DNA of 64,000 nucleotides from Nissolia schottii (Eukaryota > Streptophyta > Magnoliopsida > Fabales > Fabaceae): positions 7,888 to 71,887 of the forward strand of contig QANU01105470.1 in assembly GCA_003254905.1 (NCBI GenBank). The letters run 5' to 3'. Of this stretch, positions 12,544-26,430 are shown piece after piece. The position numbers and the translations under genes were made by a program. A model generated the notes under the pieces. The model saw only the letters and a program-made list of their open reading frames with translations. It was not told the origin of the DNA and did not search any database. Position 1 is the first letter of the stretch; each line of letters opens with the position of its first letter.

Positions 12544-13560
12544 TAGGGATGGGAACCGGCCAAGCCAGGCCAGGCCTGTTTCGTTAATTTTTGGCTTGAG
12601 CCTGGCCTGTTAACTGTTATAGGCCCATTTTTTTGCCTGACCTGGCTTATTTGGGAGGCCTAGCCTGGCTTGGAGTCTGATAGGTCTGCCTGTGTATTTT
12701 TTTATTATAAAAAAATAAAAAATAAAATATTGAAATAAAATAAAATAAAATAAAGTATGTAATTTTTAATTTTTCAAAAATAATCATAACAAAGTATTGT
12801 TTTTGTTAATAACTTAATTTCTTAATATAATAATATTCTAAACTAAAAAACTATAATATATATATATATATAAGTATTTCTTGAGAGAAGGGAGAGAGTT
12901 TAACTAAATATATAACATTTACTATATAACAAGCAAGAGTGTATTAATTCAATATGAATCAAAAAGACATTTTCAATAAAGAATTGAAATTCTAAAGCTG
13001 CAAGCTGTTGGGGTATGCCCATGAAAAAACAGATCAAAAGACAAGTCTAAGCAACATGAATATCCTTTCTATGAGAGGAAAATCAAATTTTCATCCGTTG
13101 ATTTTATCATTAAAAAACCAAAATCCATATCCCAAAAAAGTTTGCTCAACTTTATTAGTATATCACCAATTCTTGCTTAATATGTGATAGCAAGATCATA
13201 AACAGAATATATAACATTTTACCAACAAAAAATAAAAAGGAAAATGCCAGGAAAGCTCTCTCACATTATTCAGGTGAGTGTGGGAAAGTCCTAGGGACTC
13301 TTTAGATTTGAGTTTCTTTAAAAAGAAAAATTAAATAATAAAATTATATTAATATATATGATTGCATAAAATGTTACAAAAAGTAATGTTAGTTTAGTGG
13401 TTAAGGTGTTATTTTGGTATGGTGAAGGTCTCTAATTTGAGTCCTATTGGCCTGACCTGTTTATTGAAACAAGCTTTGAAAATGACCTGGGCTTAACCTT
13501 TTTTGGCAAACAGGCTAGGATGCAGGCCCTGACAGGCCGCTCGGCCTATTCCCACCCCTA
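12544..13560. mobile_element. Non-autonomous hAT transposon (1.0 kb)
   Basis: Terminal inverted repeats start TAGGGATGGGAACCGGCC on the left and TAGGGGTGGGAATAGGCC on the right (reverse complement). An 8-bp target duplication AATGGGCA lies at 12536-12543 and 13561-13568. Eight-bp duplications and TAGGGGTGG-type ends mark the hAT superfamily. Subterminal DNA is full of GGCCTG and CAGGCC. The AT-rich centre encodes no transposase, so it would need one supplied in trans. The ends are well matched, which suggests a fairly recent insertion. Confidence 0.9.
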
Positions 13561-13568
13561 AATGGGCA

Positions 13569-15046
13569 TGCCCTTCAGTATGACATTATTTGACATTATC
13601 ATTATGTGATAGAGAAAAATAATTTAATTATATTTTATATATATTGCAAGTAATTTCTTATTACAATGTTGATAATATTATTTTTACCTATCGAGTGGGA
13701 GACTTGTATATTTTGATTCGGAACCCTTCAACGGGATTGCAATGATATAAATGCTCTAGTTCAATTAATTGCCCAATTAATTGAACATGAGAAAATCATT
13801 AATATGTGAGCAAATATTATTTGGTTTATGATTTTCTCTACCTTTTGGTTTGTCATTGCTTTAAAATTTAAAACCTTAATTAAGGACATTGTTAAGTCTC
13901 TTTGATTATATTGTTACTCCCCAGCATATTGAAATTTTGTTTAGTGGGAGTTAGAGAATTTATATTGTGTTGTCCTTAATTATTGTTGATTATAGATTCA
14001 AAAGTTGTTTTCGCTATGCTCAGACGAATAATGACTTGTTGTTGTATGAGTTTTCGATGACAGAAAGGAGATATTTGTTAAAAAGTGTCAAATAGACACT
14101 TATGATCTCCTTTAATTTTACAGGTAGAGTATGTGAAACTAATTTTTTAAAAATTATGTCATAAACACATTTTTTGTGATTTTGCACCTTGGTGTTTCTA
14201 TCTATTTTATAATTTTATTGTCAGATAGAATAATGGTGAGTTATTGGACTCAAGTTGAGTACTCTACCATAGAACTTTTCGTAAATCTCACTATCACTTG
14301 TTGAACTATTAGAGTATTTTAAAATTGCAATCTCTAATGAAAATTTTATGTTTTTTTAATATGTTGGATTAGTGGGAGTAATATATATTGTCATTATTGT
14401 TTTAAGACTAAATAGTATTTTGTCATACATTATTTTGTGTCTTTTTGTTTTGTATATGCCATATTGTGGTAGACTCTTGCCAATTAACTTAATACAAAAC
14501 TTATTATTGTTGATCCCCTAACCCATGACTAGCAACCTATAGGGTATAATATGCTCATTTTGGTGCTTTGGGTTAGTGGGGTTTGTTCTGTAAGTTTGTT
14601 ATGATCTCTTGTTATTGTGAATGTCATTTAAGTTAGAGCAACTTAATTATTGATACAATTTTGTGTAATGACATATAATTGAGACATATTGGACTCAATC
14701 TCAATATTTGTGCTGAGATATTTTGTTGCATCTCAGAAAGCATATGGGGTGGATGCATTGTTGCCATATGTTATTGACATATTGTTATTGTGAGTGTTTT
14801 TATGTTCATATGACACATTTTTGGAAAGGTTTTGGACCCAATTTCATTTTGTTGTTGTGTTGAGATTTTTTGGATTTCATGTAGCATCTTCGGCAGATGT
14901 TGAGCCATTTTGTTGGGAATTACTTTGATTGCATTTAGATTTTATTGTTGTACATTCCCATTTACCCATGTACCACATTTTGTTGGGTTACCAGGAAATG
15001 AGTACCTTGCATGTATGATATCAACACTCCTTCGAGTATGATTTTC
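13569..15046. other. AT-rich DNA, possibly Copia-like interior
   Basis: No gene seen. GAGTGGGAGACTTG near 13698 resembles a Copia polypurine tract, and another such tract lies at 15936-15946. The stretch may belong to a decayed Copia-type or large non-coding element, but no protein motif supports this. Confidence 0.3.
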
Positions 15047-15880
15047 TTTTTCGGTGGACAAAGGGGCAAAAACCCAAAAAGAAAACAAACAAAACTAGCC
15101 TCCACGAGGCCACGCGATCTGAATCAGATCATTCAGAAGTAATGTGCGAGTAGCCGCCGGGGCTATATCAAACTGAGCGATCTCAAAGTTGTCGAGTTTG
15201 TGACTCATATTGGCAAGACAATCAGCAACTCGGTTTGACTCCCTGAAGACGTGTTGAAGATGCACCACCCACCTCCTTGATAAAAGTTCGCGGATCCGAG
15301 ATATAATCGAGGCAGCTGGGTGTAAACGATTATGGCAATTCTGGATAAGCTTGATAGCACTTTGAGAGTCGCAATCAACTCGAACTTGTTGAAAACCACC
15401 CTGCCAAGCAATATTTAGCACATGCAAAATGCCCCACAACTCGGCTTTGGTAATGGATGTCAAGCCCAATTTGATCGAGAAACCTTTAACAAAGCTTCCC
15501 GATTCATCTCTAATCCGACCTCCACACCCTGCACTACCGGAGTTAAGCACCGAACCATCACAATTCGCTACCACCCATCCAGGTGAAGGGAAGTGCCAAC
15601 AAACCAGATGTTCATCCGATTTTGAAGTTATAGGAGAAGAATAAGTATCAACCGGAAGAGAATAATGTTTAAGTCTCAAACCAAAAGAAAACCAAAGGTC
15701 ACCAATACTAGGGGAGGAATTATTAAAAATAAAATCATTACGAACGTACCAGAGATAATGAAGGGCCAAACCAAACACCGAGCGCCATTCCTGGTCACCA
15801 TACCAACCAAAACGATGGCCTGGCTTCAGATTATCGCTAAGCCATGTATGCAGGGAAGCGCTCGACTTTGACATCTTGTT
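15047..15880 (-). mobile_element. LINE 3' end fragment (L1-like)
   Basis: Minus-strand non-LTR retrotransposon remnant, truncated at its 5' side as is usual for LINEs. It holds the C-terminal part of ORF2 (15095-15874), a short 3' UTR and an A-rich end (AAAAAGAAAA at its left edge). No clear target duplication was found. It lies inside AT-rich Copia-like DNA. Confidence 0.8.
15095..15874 (-). CDS. LINE ORF2 C-terminal fragment with RNase H domain
   Basis: Open frame of 259 residues. The first 60 residues, with WLSDN near 11-15 and WYVRNDFIFN near 41-50, look like the linker after a plant LINE reverse transcriptase. Residues about 98-225 form an RNase H fold of the RVT_3 type: NCDGS (D105), KAELWG (E144), VDCDSQSA (D168) and RVADCLA (D217). 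These are the four acidic positions expected for catalysis. In LINEs this domain removes RNA from the RNA-DNA hybrid. The reverse transcriptase and endonuclease are missing, so the piece cannot retrotranspose. The first Met is simply the first in the fragment. The open state suggests recent insertion; host use is possible but unsupported. Confidence 0.8.
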   Translation of the reverse strand: MSKSSASLHTWLSDNLKPGHRFGWYGDQEWRSVFGLALHYLWYVRNDFIFNNSSPSIGDLWFSFGLRLKHYSLPVDTYSSPITSKSDEHLVCWHFPSPGWVVANCDGSVLNSGSAGCGGRIRDESGSFVKGFSIKLGLTSITKAELWGILHVLNIAWQGGFQQVRVDCDSQSAIKLIQNCHNRLHPAASIISRIRELLSRRWVVHLQHVFRESNRVADCLANMSHKLDNFEIAQFDIAPAATRTLLLNDLIQIAWPRGG

Positions 15881-15929
15881 GTGATAACGTATTGTTAGAT
15901 TAATCTGGGAATTCTTGTTTTAACGTATG

Positions 15930-16186
15930 TTGTCCAAGTGGGAGATTGTTAAAAATTTTGTGTGACTAACATAAGCTAATTAAAAAATCAGATTAATTTG
16001 ATATCAAAATAATTAATGTTATTTTGTTTATGTCCAATTATTTTGTAAAAATTATTGTTATTGAATTAATTATTGTTAAGCACTGCTCATTAGTAGGTTT
16101 GATTATGAACTTTGTCTTTGGGCTTGCAATAATGAGAAGGTTTGACCCAACACACCACACACACAAATCAAGATTTACAATATAAT
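15930..16186 (+). mobile_element. Copia-like polypurine tract and LTR edge
   Basis: CAAGTGGGAGAT at 15935-15946 followed by TGTTAAAAATTTTGTGTG from 15947 resembles the polypurine tract and 3' LTR start of plant Copia elements. The right LTR end is not clear. The LINE at 15047-15880 seems to lie within this element. Confidence 0.4.
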
Positions 16187-16489
16187 GTCAAACTACTAAT
16201 TTTTAATATTTCCTAAATTTCTTTCAAAATATACGGTGTATTCTAGATACTTTCTTGCGTCAATACTTACTAATTTTCGAATAGTCTATATTATTGCAAA
16301 TTATTTAGCATTTAAAATAATTTTGCTCAGACATAATACCCGACCCAAACATGACACAATGCTTTCAGATATAACCCATGCATGCTTGGATGCAGTAGAA
16401 CACATGCGTCCAACGAGTATTTTCGTGTGCCGGTGTTCGCAGTGTGTCGAACACACGGATACAACAATCTCACGAAGTACCCATGCTTC
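16187..16489. mobile_element. Small TIR element, partial copy
   Basis: About 300 bp, similar along most of its length to 32443-32841 (CAATACTTACTAATTTTC, AATTATTTAGCATTTAAAAT, ACAACAATCTCACGAAG, CCATGCTTC). The right end matches the inverted terminus of that copy; the left end is not seen. Non-coding, likely a non-autonomous DNA transposon. Confidence 0.55.
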
Positions 16490-16704
16490 TTATGTTAAGA
16501 CTATTTTTTTTTGGTCATAAATGTTTCCATTCTTTCTTTTTTTGTTGGATTTGAATTTTTCTTCCTCTCATTTCATTGAGTCGGCAAAAGGGAGGTTTCT
16601 GTTTTTGTCTTTGCTGTTTTTTTTTTTTTTCCTTTTTGGATCTGAAAGCGAACGCTTTCCAAATTAGACAACTAAACAATTAAACCCAAAAAAAAAATTC
16701 TTCA

Positions 16705-18305
<1,601 letters not shown>

Positions 18306-18898
18306 GTAGTCTATGCTTGTGTTAGTCTTTCAAAGTTTTGTTTCAGGGTATACCATAATGAATTCCCTTTTTAAAGTTCGCATCTGGTTCTGCGTTACTG
18401 TACTCAAGACATAATCTTGGAATTTTTTTTTTGTTTGCTGCGTAGTGTGTTTTTTTATGACTCCTTAATTATTTCGTCTTATGATTTTTCTGTGTTGGCC
18501 CATTATCGTAATGGGGAAATTATGTAGGGATCGTTTGTCGTTATGCGATCATAATCATGCGATGGTGTTTTTTTTGTTGAAATGATGCCAAGAGGGAACT
18601 TGGAAACCCCGGCGAACCAGGAACATTGCCGTTGTTTTTCTGTTCAGGGCAACTTCGATTTCTACTAGAAAGATTGTTTGAAACATAGTTCTAAATTTGT
18701 GAATCGTTTCCAATCATAGAACATAAAAAAAATAGTTAAAAAATAGCAAATAACTTAATAAGTAATATACTAAATGAAAGAAATAATAGAAGGTGAGTTC
18801 TTGGCTATCAGATGGGATATTTACCACATCTCACACCCTCACCTGGGACTTTGATTGTGTGTCGTCCTCCTCTCTGTAACTTGTGTCGCGTCTCCTTG
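18306..18898 (+). other. RPL13A 3' UTR and downstream spacer
   Basis: T-rich sequence after the stop codon; the first 200-300 bp likely hold the 3' UTR. No strong AATAAA was found. Nothing else recognisable before the repeat at 18899. Confidence 0.5.
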
Positions 18899-19352
18899 TT
18901 ATAGGCCAATTTTTTAGCCTGGCCTGCTTGGGAGGCTTGGCTCGGCTTGTTTACTTATAAATGTTCATTTGTGTTTACTAAAAAAATAAACTTATTTTAA
19001 GTTCTGCCATTTCTAACAATGCTTTATCCACTGGACTAGCATTACTTTTTACATTTTATGTAATCATATTTATTAATATAATTTTATTATTTAATTTTCT
19101 TTTTAAAGAAATTCTAATCTAAAGAGTCACTCTCATCTCATCTAAATAATGTGAGAGAGCTTTGCTGACATTTTTCTTTGTGTTTTTTGTTGGTAAAATG
19201 TCATATATTAGTGATAACCTTGCCTGTATATTTTTTTATCATAAAAAAATAAAAAATAAATATTAAAATAAAATAAAATATGCAATTTATAATTTTTTAA
19301 AAATAATCATAACAAAGTATTATTTTTGTTAATAACTTAATTTCTTAATATA
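18899..19352. mobile_element. Rearranged hAT-family fragment
   Basis: Three pieces related to the hAT element at 12544-13560, in a different order. 18899-18957 matches its left GGCCTG-rich end. 18970-19205 matches about 13190-13420 in reverse complement. 19211-19352 matches about 12690-12838 in direct orientation. The middle is therefore inverted and the flanks are not. Terminal repeats and target duplication are not seen. Confidence 0.75.
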
Positions 19353-19579
19353 TGTTTCGGATCGTTTCCACGTGCCCCACTGGTGGGCGGATATCTCGGG
19401 TGTGTTATCTTCTCGTGTTGCGGATGGAGAATATCTCAGACTGGCTAGGGGATATCTGCGGGGAGCGTGTCCTTCTCAGGGAGAGTTTCTCGGGCTGTCA
19501 AAGGAGTTCTGCTATGGGTACACCGAAGTTGGGTTGGGTTGATCCGTGGATCGTTGGGGCTAGGTCTAGGGCCGTAACA
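19353..19579. other. GC-rich island of unknown origin
   Basis: About 230 bp of much higher GC than its surroundings, starting TGTTTCGGATCG and ending GGCCGTAACA. The TG...CA ends are compatible with a short LTR, but no target duplication was found. Translations give no known domain. Confidence 0.4.
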
Positions 19580-20583
19580 GTATCAATGAAAACCTCGTTA
19601 ATAATGATGAGTACAATGAATTGATTCATGAAAATTGCCATCAACTCAAAAAAGCAATAAATCAAACGTAATAGTCAAGTATAATTCGCAACTTATCAAA
19701 CACATCTATAATTTGAAGACTCCATCAAAGAGGAACACCTAAAGATCAGAGTAAGCATTTATATATTCAAAACAACTACAGTTTTGAGAGTTAAGATTCT
19801 AATCTGTTGTAGCATGTTAAAATAAATTAATTAGAAAGCCAAATCTACCTCAAAACAAATAGGGTAAGGTTTTTGGTATAATATGAAATGTGGAGGATGC
19901 TAACCTCTACGTGAATGTGTAGAGGTTAGAATATATAGAAAGAGAGAGAGAGTTACGAGCTTTTGTGGTTGTAAAAATGATGAGGAAGCTATCAAGAACA
20001 GAGAGTGTGGCGAGGAGCTTGGGAGAAGCCATAATGTGTGTTTGAGAGCTAACACACCTAACATGGAACTGTGTGTTTGCTTTGCTTAATTTGCTGTTCG
20101 TAATTTCTTGTAAATTATTTAGCTACCCCATGGGGTATTTAGTCCATCTCCCCTAATCTAGTAAAAATGCCTTATGTGTCATAAATTGACCCATATTACT
20201 ATTAAACTTTTTTAATGATAACTACCCATTAGTATTGTTCGTTCTAATTTTTAACCCCTTTTGTTTATTTTTTTAAAACTACACGTATTCAAATCTAAAC
20301 TCCTATCAAAATCTTTATAATTTGAAAATATTGGCCAAAATGAAGACTAACCACACCAAAACGATATTTTTTAACTGACAAAAATATAAAGTAGTCAATC
20401 AGTATTTTAATAAGGAAAAAATAGTAAGTTAATATATCAAAATCAGCGATGCAAAATTGGTCTAAGGCATATACTCTTTTACCAATAACTTAATGCCCAG
20501 CTAAGAAATATCATTCATTGCGAAAATGTGATTTGACCTAAGCCTTTTGTCACATATACAGTAATTTTAAAAATCTTGATATA
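19580..20583. other. AT-rich spacer, no gene seen
   Basis: No coding or repeat signal that I can name. A GAGAGAGAGAG tract lies near 19942-19953. Confidence 0.5.
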
Positions 20584-21775
20584 TGTAAGATCCCTGTTTG
20601 CTGCTTATGCTATAGTCATAAACAAGGCTCACAGGGTTGTTAACTGCTTTGGTTGGGATACTTCTAGCCTCATGTTTATACAAAAATATTTTCTTACTGA
20701 AAAAATGGACCAATTTTAAAACTTTTTTCCTTTCTTTATTAAAACGCAAAATATGAGTCGTGCGTGTTCGAGAAGGCATACATATATAAGCAAGCGATAA
20801 AGTCTATAAGACTTAGGCATTTAATAACATAACAGTTAAGTGATCCTAACAAACTCATAGAGAACATAATATATATTTACACATACAGGTCCAGAAACAG
20901 TTACGCATTTGTTTATAATTACATATTACAATTACCACACTTAAGAGCTAATGGCATAACTAATTCATTAAGCTAATACAAAATACAAAATGAATAAAAG
21001 TCGTGGCGTGTAGTTTTGAACTGTAGTCCTACTGCTTCCCTGGGACCTTTTGCCTCCAAGGCTCTTCAGTTGTCCTGTGATGCCTCCTCCACTCCGACGT
21101 ACTCGCCTAGAATCATAAGTGAGTAGGGGATAAGAACGTTGCGTTTTCAGTGGGGATCCTACGGCATCACTATCCATTTTTTTTTCTCAATTATGATCCA
21201 GGCCACTCAGGAGATCTCTAAGTGTCATGCATGCTAAATTTCCTACTTATTTTAATCCATACTAGTCCTGAGTAGCTTTATCTAATTTACTAAGTGACTG
21301 GGGATATTCTAATCTTTGTATTACCTATCAGGGGGATTTGTCGTGCTTGCTAATCTTATTCATTGGAGCAACGTGACATCGGATCACGTACTCACGTATC
21401 TTATGATATATATATATATATATAGGTAGGCTTGTAAATAATTAGACATTGCCTTGTAGCGTATACATACTCAATCAAATACATGCATCACATATACCAT
21501 GCATGAGGGGAAAGAGATGGCAGCGTATTTTTCGTTACATCATGTCCATCATTCTCCTTTGTAGACCGTGGGGCCGTCGTCCCCGTTCGGTTTACAACCT
21601 ACTCTAGTTTTCGTATTGTTGGCGACTAGGTGATGCTGATACCTGAGTGGTAACGAACCACAGATGCATGAAAGCATACTACATCGAACAACGATAGGGA
21701 ATGACCATCCTACTTGTAGGATGGTGAGGGGCCTGCCCTTTCGACGAGGCTAGGAGTGGACTCGTACTTGCTTAT
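20584..21775 (-). mobile_element. Incomplete Tekay-like LTR, minus strand
   Basis: Left edge TGTAAGATCCCTG matches the LTR 3' terminus in reverse. It carries conserved 3'-half blocks such as CCACTCAGGAGATCTCTAAG. It is cut on the right by the plus-strand LTR starting at 21776. Confidence 0.75.
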
Positions 21776-22959
21776 TGTAACATCCCACTTTTTCCTTAGT
21801 GAAAATCTCATCAAATAAATACATATGCAAGATCTCTATCTAGGTTAAAAATTTAGAAACATAAATTCTTACGTCAAAAACGTCCGTGAAGGTAATAGTT
21901 TGCAATTTTGCGAAATTCCGCAGACACCGGAATAATTACCTTTCGTCACTGGAATTTAATCATGTATTAAAGGTATTTACAAACAAACACTTTTATGAAA
22001 ATAAATTTATAAATACCTTGGGATCAACTTAAATTCCCCATTAGAAAAATTAGTAGATCACAATAGTGTATTCGACTAATTTTTAGGACACCCGTACACG
22101 AAGTACATGAACAATTAACGACCAAACACGAGCGAAAGTGGGCATAAAAATTCATGGCCATACACGGCCATGCTCTAGGGAAACACGCAGCCAATATAAG
22201 GCCACCTAGCAAGTCAAAGAGTCAAATGAAATGATGAAGCATGATGAGTCATATAGGTGACTCACTATGTGATGTCATGAATGACGTCATAAATTCAATT
22301 AATTTGCATTAAAATTTGTAGAAGAAATTGAAGAGGTACACGACCAAGGAGGCTTATAAATAACCCTCATAACCTCTTGAGATTTCATATTCAAGAGCTT
22401 GTAGAAAATACGTTCCGTTCATATACCCTGCTGTTACTCTGCTGAAATACAAACACAGAAACTCACTACACAAACCTAACCACGAATTTCTCATAACCTT
22501 GTTCCTTTATATTTTCCCTTATTTCCCTAAGAAAACCCTAATACCCATACTTTAGGATTTGTTCAATAACAAGGTACACGGAAGCTCGGAGCACTAGAGC
22601 ACTTTAGGGTTTCTGCGCCCGTTTCCGTGAATCATTTAGAGTCGTTTCAACAAGTGGGTAAACCGATTTCCCACTATCTATGTGGCTTTTTAGGATGCTC
22701 TATGTATGATTTATGTTATGTGTATGAATTTGATGTTATAGACAATTGCGTGGAAACTGTTGGTGCATATCTGTGAATTGACTGGGATATGAGTATGCTT
22801 ATTTATGCTTAGGGTTTTGATGATGAAACAATGATTTTGGAAAGGTTTTCAAAAGATGAAAGGTGAAGTTTTTGATGGAAAATGTTGAGGGAAAGGTTAG
22901 GTTTTGAAAGAATCAAGAAGCATGTTTAAAAGGAAAAGTTAGGGCATGAAGTTCTCGTC

Positions 22960-23100
22960 AGTCCACTGAGTGACTGAAGAAGCTCGCTGAGTGGCCTGAG
23001 TGTTTCAGTGCCCTGCTAAGCGACATTGAGAAGCCGTTGAGTGCCCTGAAAACCCTAGCCGCTAAGCGAACTTCAGGGACCACTGAGCCATTAAACAAAG
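22960..23100. repeat. Degenerate CTGAGTG / CTAAGCG array
   Basis: Short units such as CCACTGAGTGACTGA, CGCTGAGTGGCCTGA and CCGCTAAGCGAACTT. A decayed form of the CCGCTGAGCGG array in related LTRs, at the matching LTR position. Confidence 0.7.
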
Positions 23101-24929
23101 CCTTAAGTGTACAAAGATCCCAACAAGCACTATGGCACCATCCATTAGGCATAAAAGATATATGTGATTAATTGTACCAATGATATGTTATTATTGATGC
23201 ATCATGAGGAACGGGTTTTTGTTAGAATGTTAGGACAACCTTAGATAACTAGACAAATGATCACCTAACTATGACAAGCACATAAGTGAACATAGGGAAT
23301 AAGTGAAGATTATATGAAGGTACCGACCCCAAGTAGCCCGAAACACCTTAATAATGAACTTAGTTATATGAATAGGGAGATCCCCTCGCTTGGCACGTCC
23401 AACGAACAAGCCCCTCGCTAGTCCCGTAAAATGGATTGGTTAATGATGTGAACGCAGGCTTAGACCTGACTCTATGTTGAAATTAAAAAGAAAGGAAGAG
23501 AAGATGAATACTGTAACACCCTTACTAACTGCTCACTTCCATGGTAGTAAGCAATGCTCATAGAGCTGTTATTCGTTGGGTCAGGTTACCTTCAGCCTTT
23601 ACTTTTACCTTTACAAATATATCTTACGCGAAAATATGGACCCATTTGAAAATTGTTCGTGTGCTTATCAATTTACAAACTAGAAGTCGTGCGTGATTAA
23701 GAGAATATATAACAATAAGCGTTAGCGTCTATCACAAGTTAAGTGGTGACCAAAGTAGAACATGAAGAGTATATGTGCATATATATAATTACAACCAAGT
23801 TCCACAACATAGTTACACATTGTCTTACTAATAAATATTTACACAAAATGTATAAAAGTCGTAGAACATTATACAAAACATCTATCATCCTAATGCCAAC
23901 ATCGTCACTTTGCCTTGGCTTCGACCTGCTGCAGCCCTCTATCCTCTACCAGACATCCCTCGGGTCAATCCATTCGCTCCGTACACCTGGATCCATAACC
24001 GAGTAGGGGTGAGAACTCTTCATCCTCAGTGGGGTTCCTTAGCGTTAACTAACGTTCAATTCCTCGGGTATCCTCCAGGCCGTTCAGGAGATCTCTAAGT
24101 GATCATGCATACTAAACTCCTACTGATTATTATCTTTGCCTAGAATCCTGGACAACTTTATCTATGTTACTAGGTGATCAGAGGATCTAGTCTTTCTTAT
24201 CTAGGTTCTCGCGCTTGCTATTCCTAACTGTCGTAACTTAACCACATATACATGTATGCAGACAGACTTAATTGGTCATCACGCATATGTTGCGCGGGAA
24301 ACATTCTACCATGCTTGCCAGGCACGGGATAGTTCATCCTGCACTCCGGGCAGGGTATCTATGCAGGGGGTCATCATGCCGATGGGGCACAGTATCAATG
24401 CATGAGACTCGTTTATCACGCCCTCAGGCATGGTATCGTATCGTTGAGAGACTTGACTTGTGTCACACCTCCTCGTACACCCCGGGCACGTCGACCCGCA
24501 TAGCGATATATGACCTGCCTTTTCTGCCTACTCCTCGAGGACACATGACTCTACCCCCTTACCGGGTGGCGAGGGGTCGCCTTCCTTTGGGCTAAGCCTG
24601 AAGTGGACTGTTTAACCATTGCACATTTATCCATTCATGACATTAACCATACTCACATTTATCTTTTCCATTGAACAACATTCAAGTTCCCTACGTTCCG
24701 TTATGATCTTTCATTCATTAAGCGTTCATTAAACAATAAACCTCTAGTGGTCTATCCTCATGATGCATGCTTTCTCAAACACATAAACATATAGTCACAT
24801 AATCATATTTTGATCTACACCCGGCATTCGGGCAAGTGTTTGTTGGAAACAGGTGGCATAAGGTAGCCTTCATAAACATTACTTTCATAAACATTCTCAA
24901 ACCGGTTCCCATGAAGCAACCACAGTTTA

Positions 24930-25070
24930 GGCCGCTCAGCATCCATGGGTACCGCCCAGCGCCCACTGGCACCGCTCAGCGCCCACTGGTACTGCTTAGC
25001 GGTCCCTGGAGTCAACCTAGATATAAATCAGTTTTCAAAGCATTCACTAAGGTTTATAACTAGGCCGCTC
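24930..25070. repeat. CCGCTCAGCG array (reverse orientation)
   Basis: Units such as GGCACCGCTCAGCGCCCACT spaced about 20-24 bp. Same motif as CCGCTGAGCGG read from the other strand. The nested LTR at 25073 inserted at the edge of this array. Confidence 0.85.
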
Positions 25071-25552
25071 AATGTAACATCCCGATTTTTCCCCCTTACG
25101 AGGATTTCGCGTAATAAGCAACCATGTGTGAATATATGTGTCTGTAGGAAAAATTCTGTCTAGCTTTTCGAAAATTCGATGACACTCAAACAAACCCTAA
25201 TGGCCCTTAGAATTTGGTAGTGAGTCCAAATCGTCGGGAAATCGGAGTTTTGATCGGTTTTGGACGATTCCGCAAACACTAAAACAGTCCCGTTTGGTCC
25301 CGTTTAGCCAGTAGAACTGAGCAGTGGGCCCCAGTCTTAGGAAATCATACCCTATGTGAGGAAAGCCCACCAAATCCCTAGAGTTAACCCCAAACCCCTA
25401 CTAGGAAGAGTTGGCGATTCGCTGAAACGCCAGCGAAACGGTCCCGTTCGGACACCGGTGTGAGATACGGGATCAAAGGTATCTGTGAAAAATACTTCCC
25501 CGGAGGAAAATTCACAAACACCTTCTAAGATAAATATTCTTAGGTAGTGGGA

Positions 25553-25655
25553 AATTAGAGGATCGCGACGGTACAAGCGGAATATTTTTCGGACGACCGT
25601 ACGCTACGTACTGATACTGCGAACGAGAAAACACGAGTGAAATGGGACCGGAAAA
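25553..25655 (+). promoter_or_regulatory. Conserved LTR box
   Basis: GAGGATCGCGACGGTA, GGAATATTTTTCGGACGACC and AAAACACGAG are shared with the other LTRs. It sits about 200-290 bp upstream of the TATA motif at 25846. Confidence 0.55.
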
Positions 25656-25845
25656 AGTCAAAATTCCCATTTCCCACGTGATGGATTCAGATGGCTAAGG
25701 GAAATTATTTAAAATTTATTTTACTATTCATGATTTGACATATGGATTATCTTTGAAATTAATTAATTTTTAAAGAAAATGAAAATGGCAATTTGGTAAT
25801 TATGAAGAGGGGTAAAAAGGTAATTATGGGGGGCAGAATTTTGGC

Positions 25846-25853
25846 TATAAATA
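25846..25853 (+). promoter_or_regulatory. LTR TATA box
   Basis: GGCTATAAATAGCC, a strong plant TATA context. Equivalent motifs lie at 37600, 54446 and 62795 in related LTRs. Confidence 0.7.
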
Positions 25854-26274
25854 GCCACCCCAAATCAGAAAAAATTCTTAGAAATTCCTCTCCTAGCCGA
25901 AGCTCTGCCGGAAATTCGTTCGGTTCAGAAACTCTGCTGGAGCACTGTCAGGAACTGGAAGCCAGTGGAAGAACTTAGCACCCTCACCTCCCTAGCCACC
26001 TCTAATCTGCCTTAGGACTCTAAGAAGGTAATCCTAAGCTAGCTCACCTCCTTGGTGGCCTATGTGCTTGTGTGCTTTTATGTTCTTATTATGTGTTATG
26101 CTAGAAATGCTTGGTTAGGATAGGTAGATGACTTTTCTATGATTTGCTATGTTTTCTGAGTTAAACATGCTTGTATGGTGATGGTTGGAACCTAGGGTGA
26201 AGCCCAAGAAGTGGCCATGGAAAACGGTTTCAAAAACTACAAGAAAAAAAGGGAGAACTTCGGTCACGCCCAAG

Positions 26275-26430
26275 GCACTGAGCGGCCTGGGAGATAATCT
26301 TTGGAAAATGGTTTGAAAACTGATCCGTAACTAAGTTGACTCCAGGGACCGCTGAGCGGTAATTGTGTGCGCTGAGCGGTGCCAGTGGGCGCTGAGCGGT
26401 ACCCGTGGGCGCGGAGCGGCCTGAACCGTG
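26275..26430. repeat. CGCTGAGCGG array
   Basis: Seven or so copies of CTGAGCGG with short variable spacers (GGGACCGCTGAGCGGTAA, GTGCGCTGAGCGGTGCC, GGGCGCTGAGCGGTACC). Confidence 0.9.
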
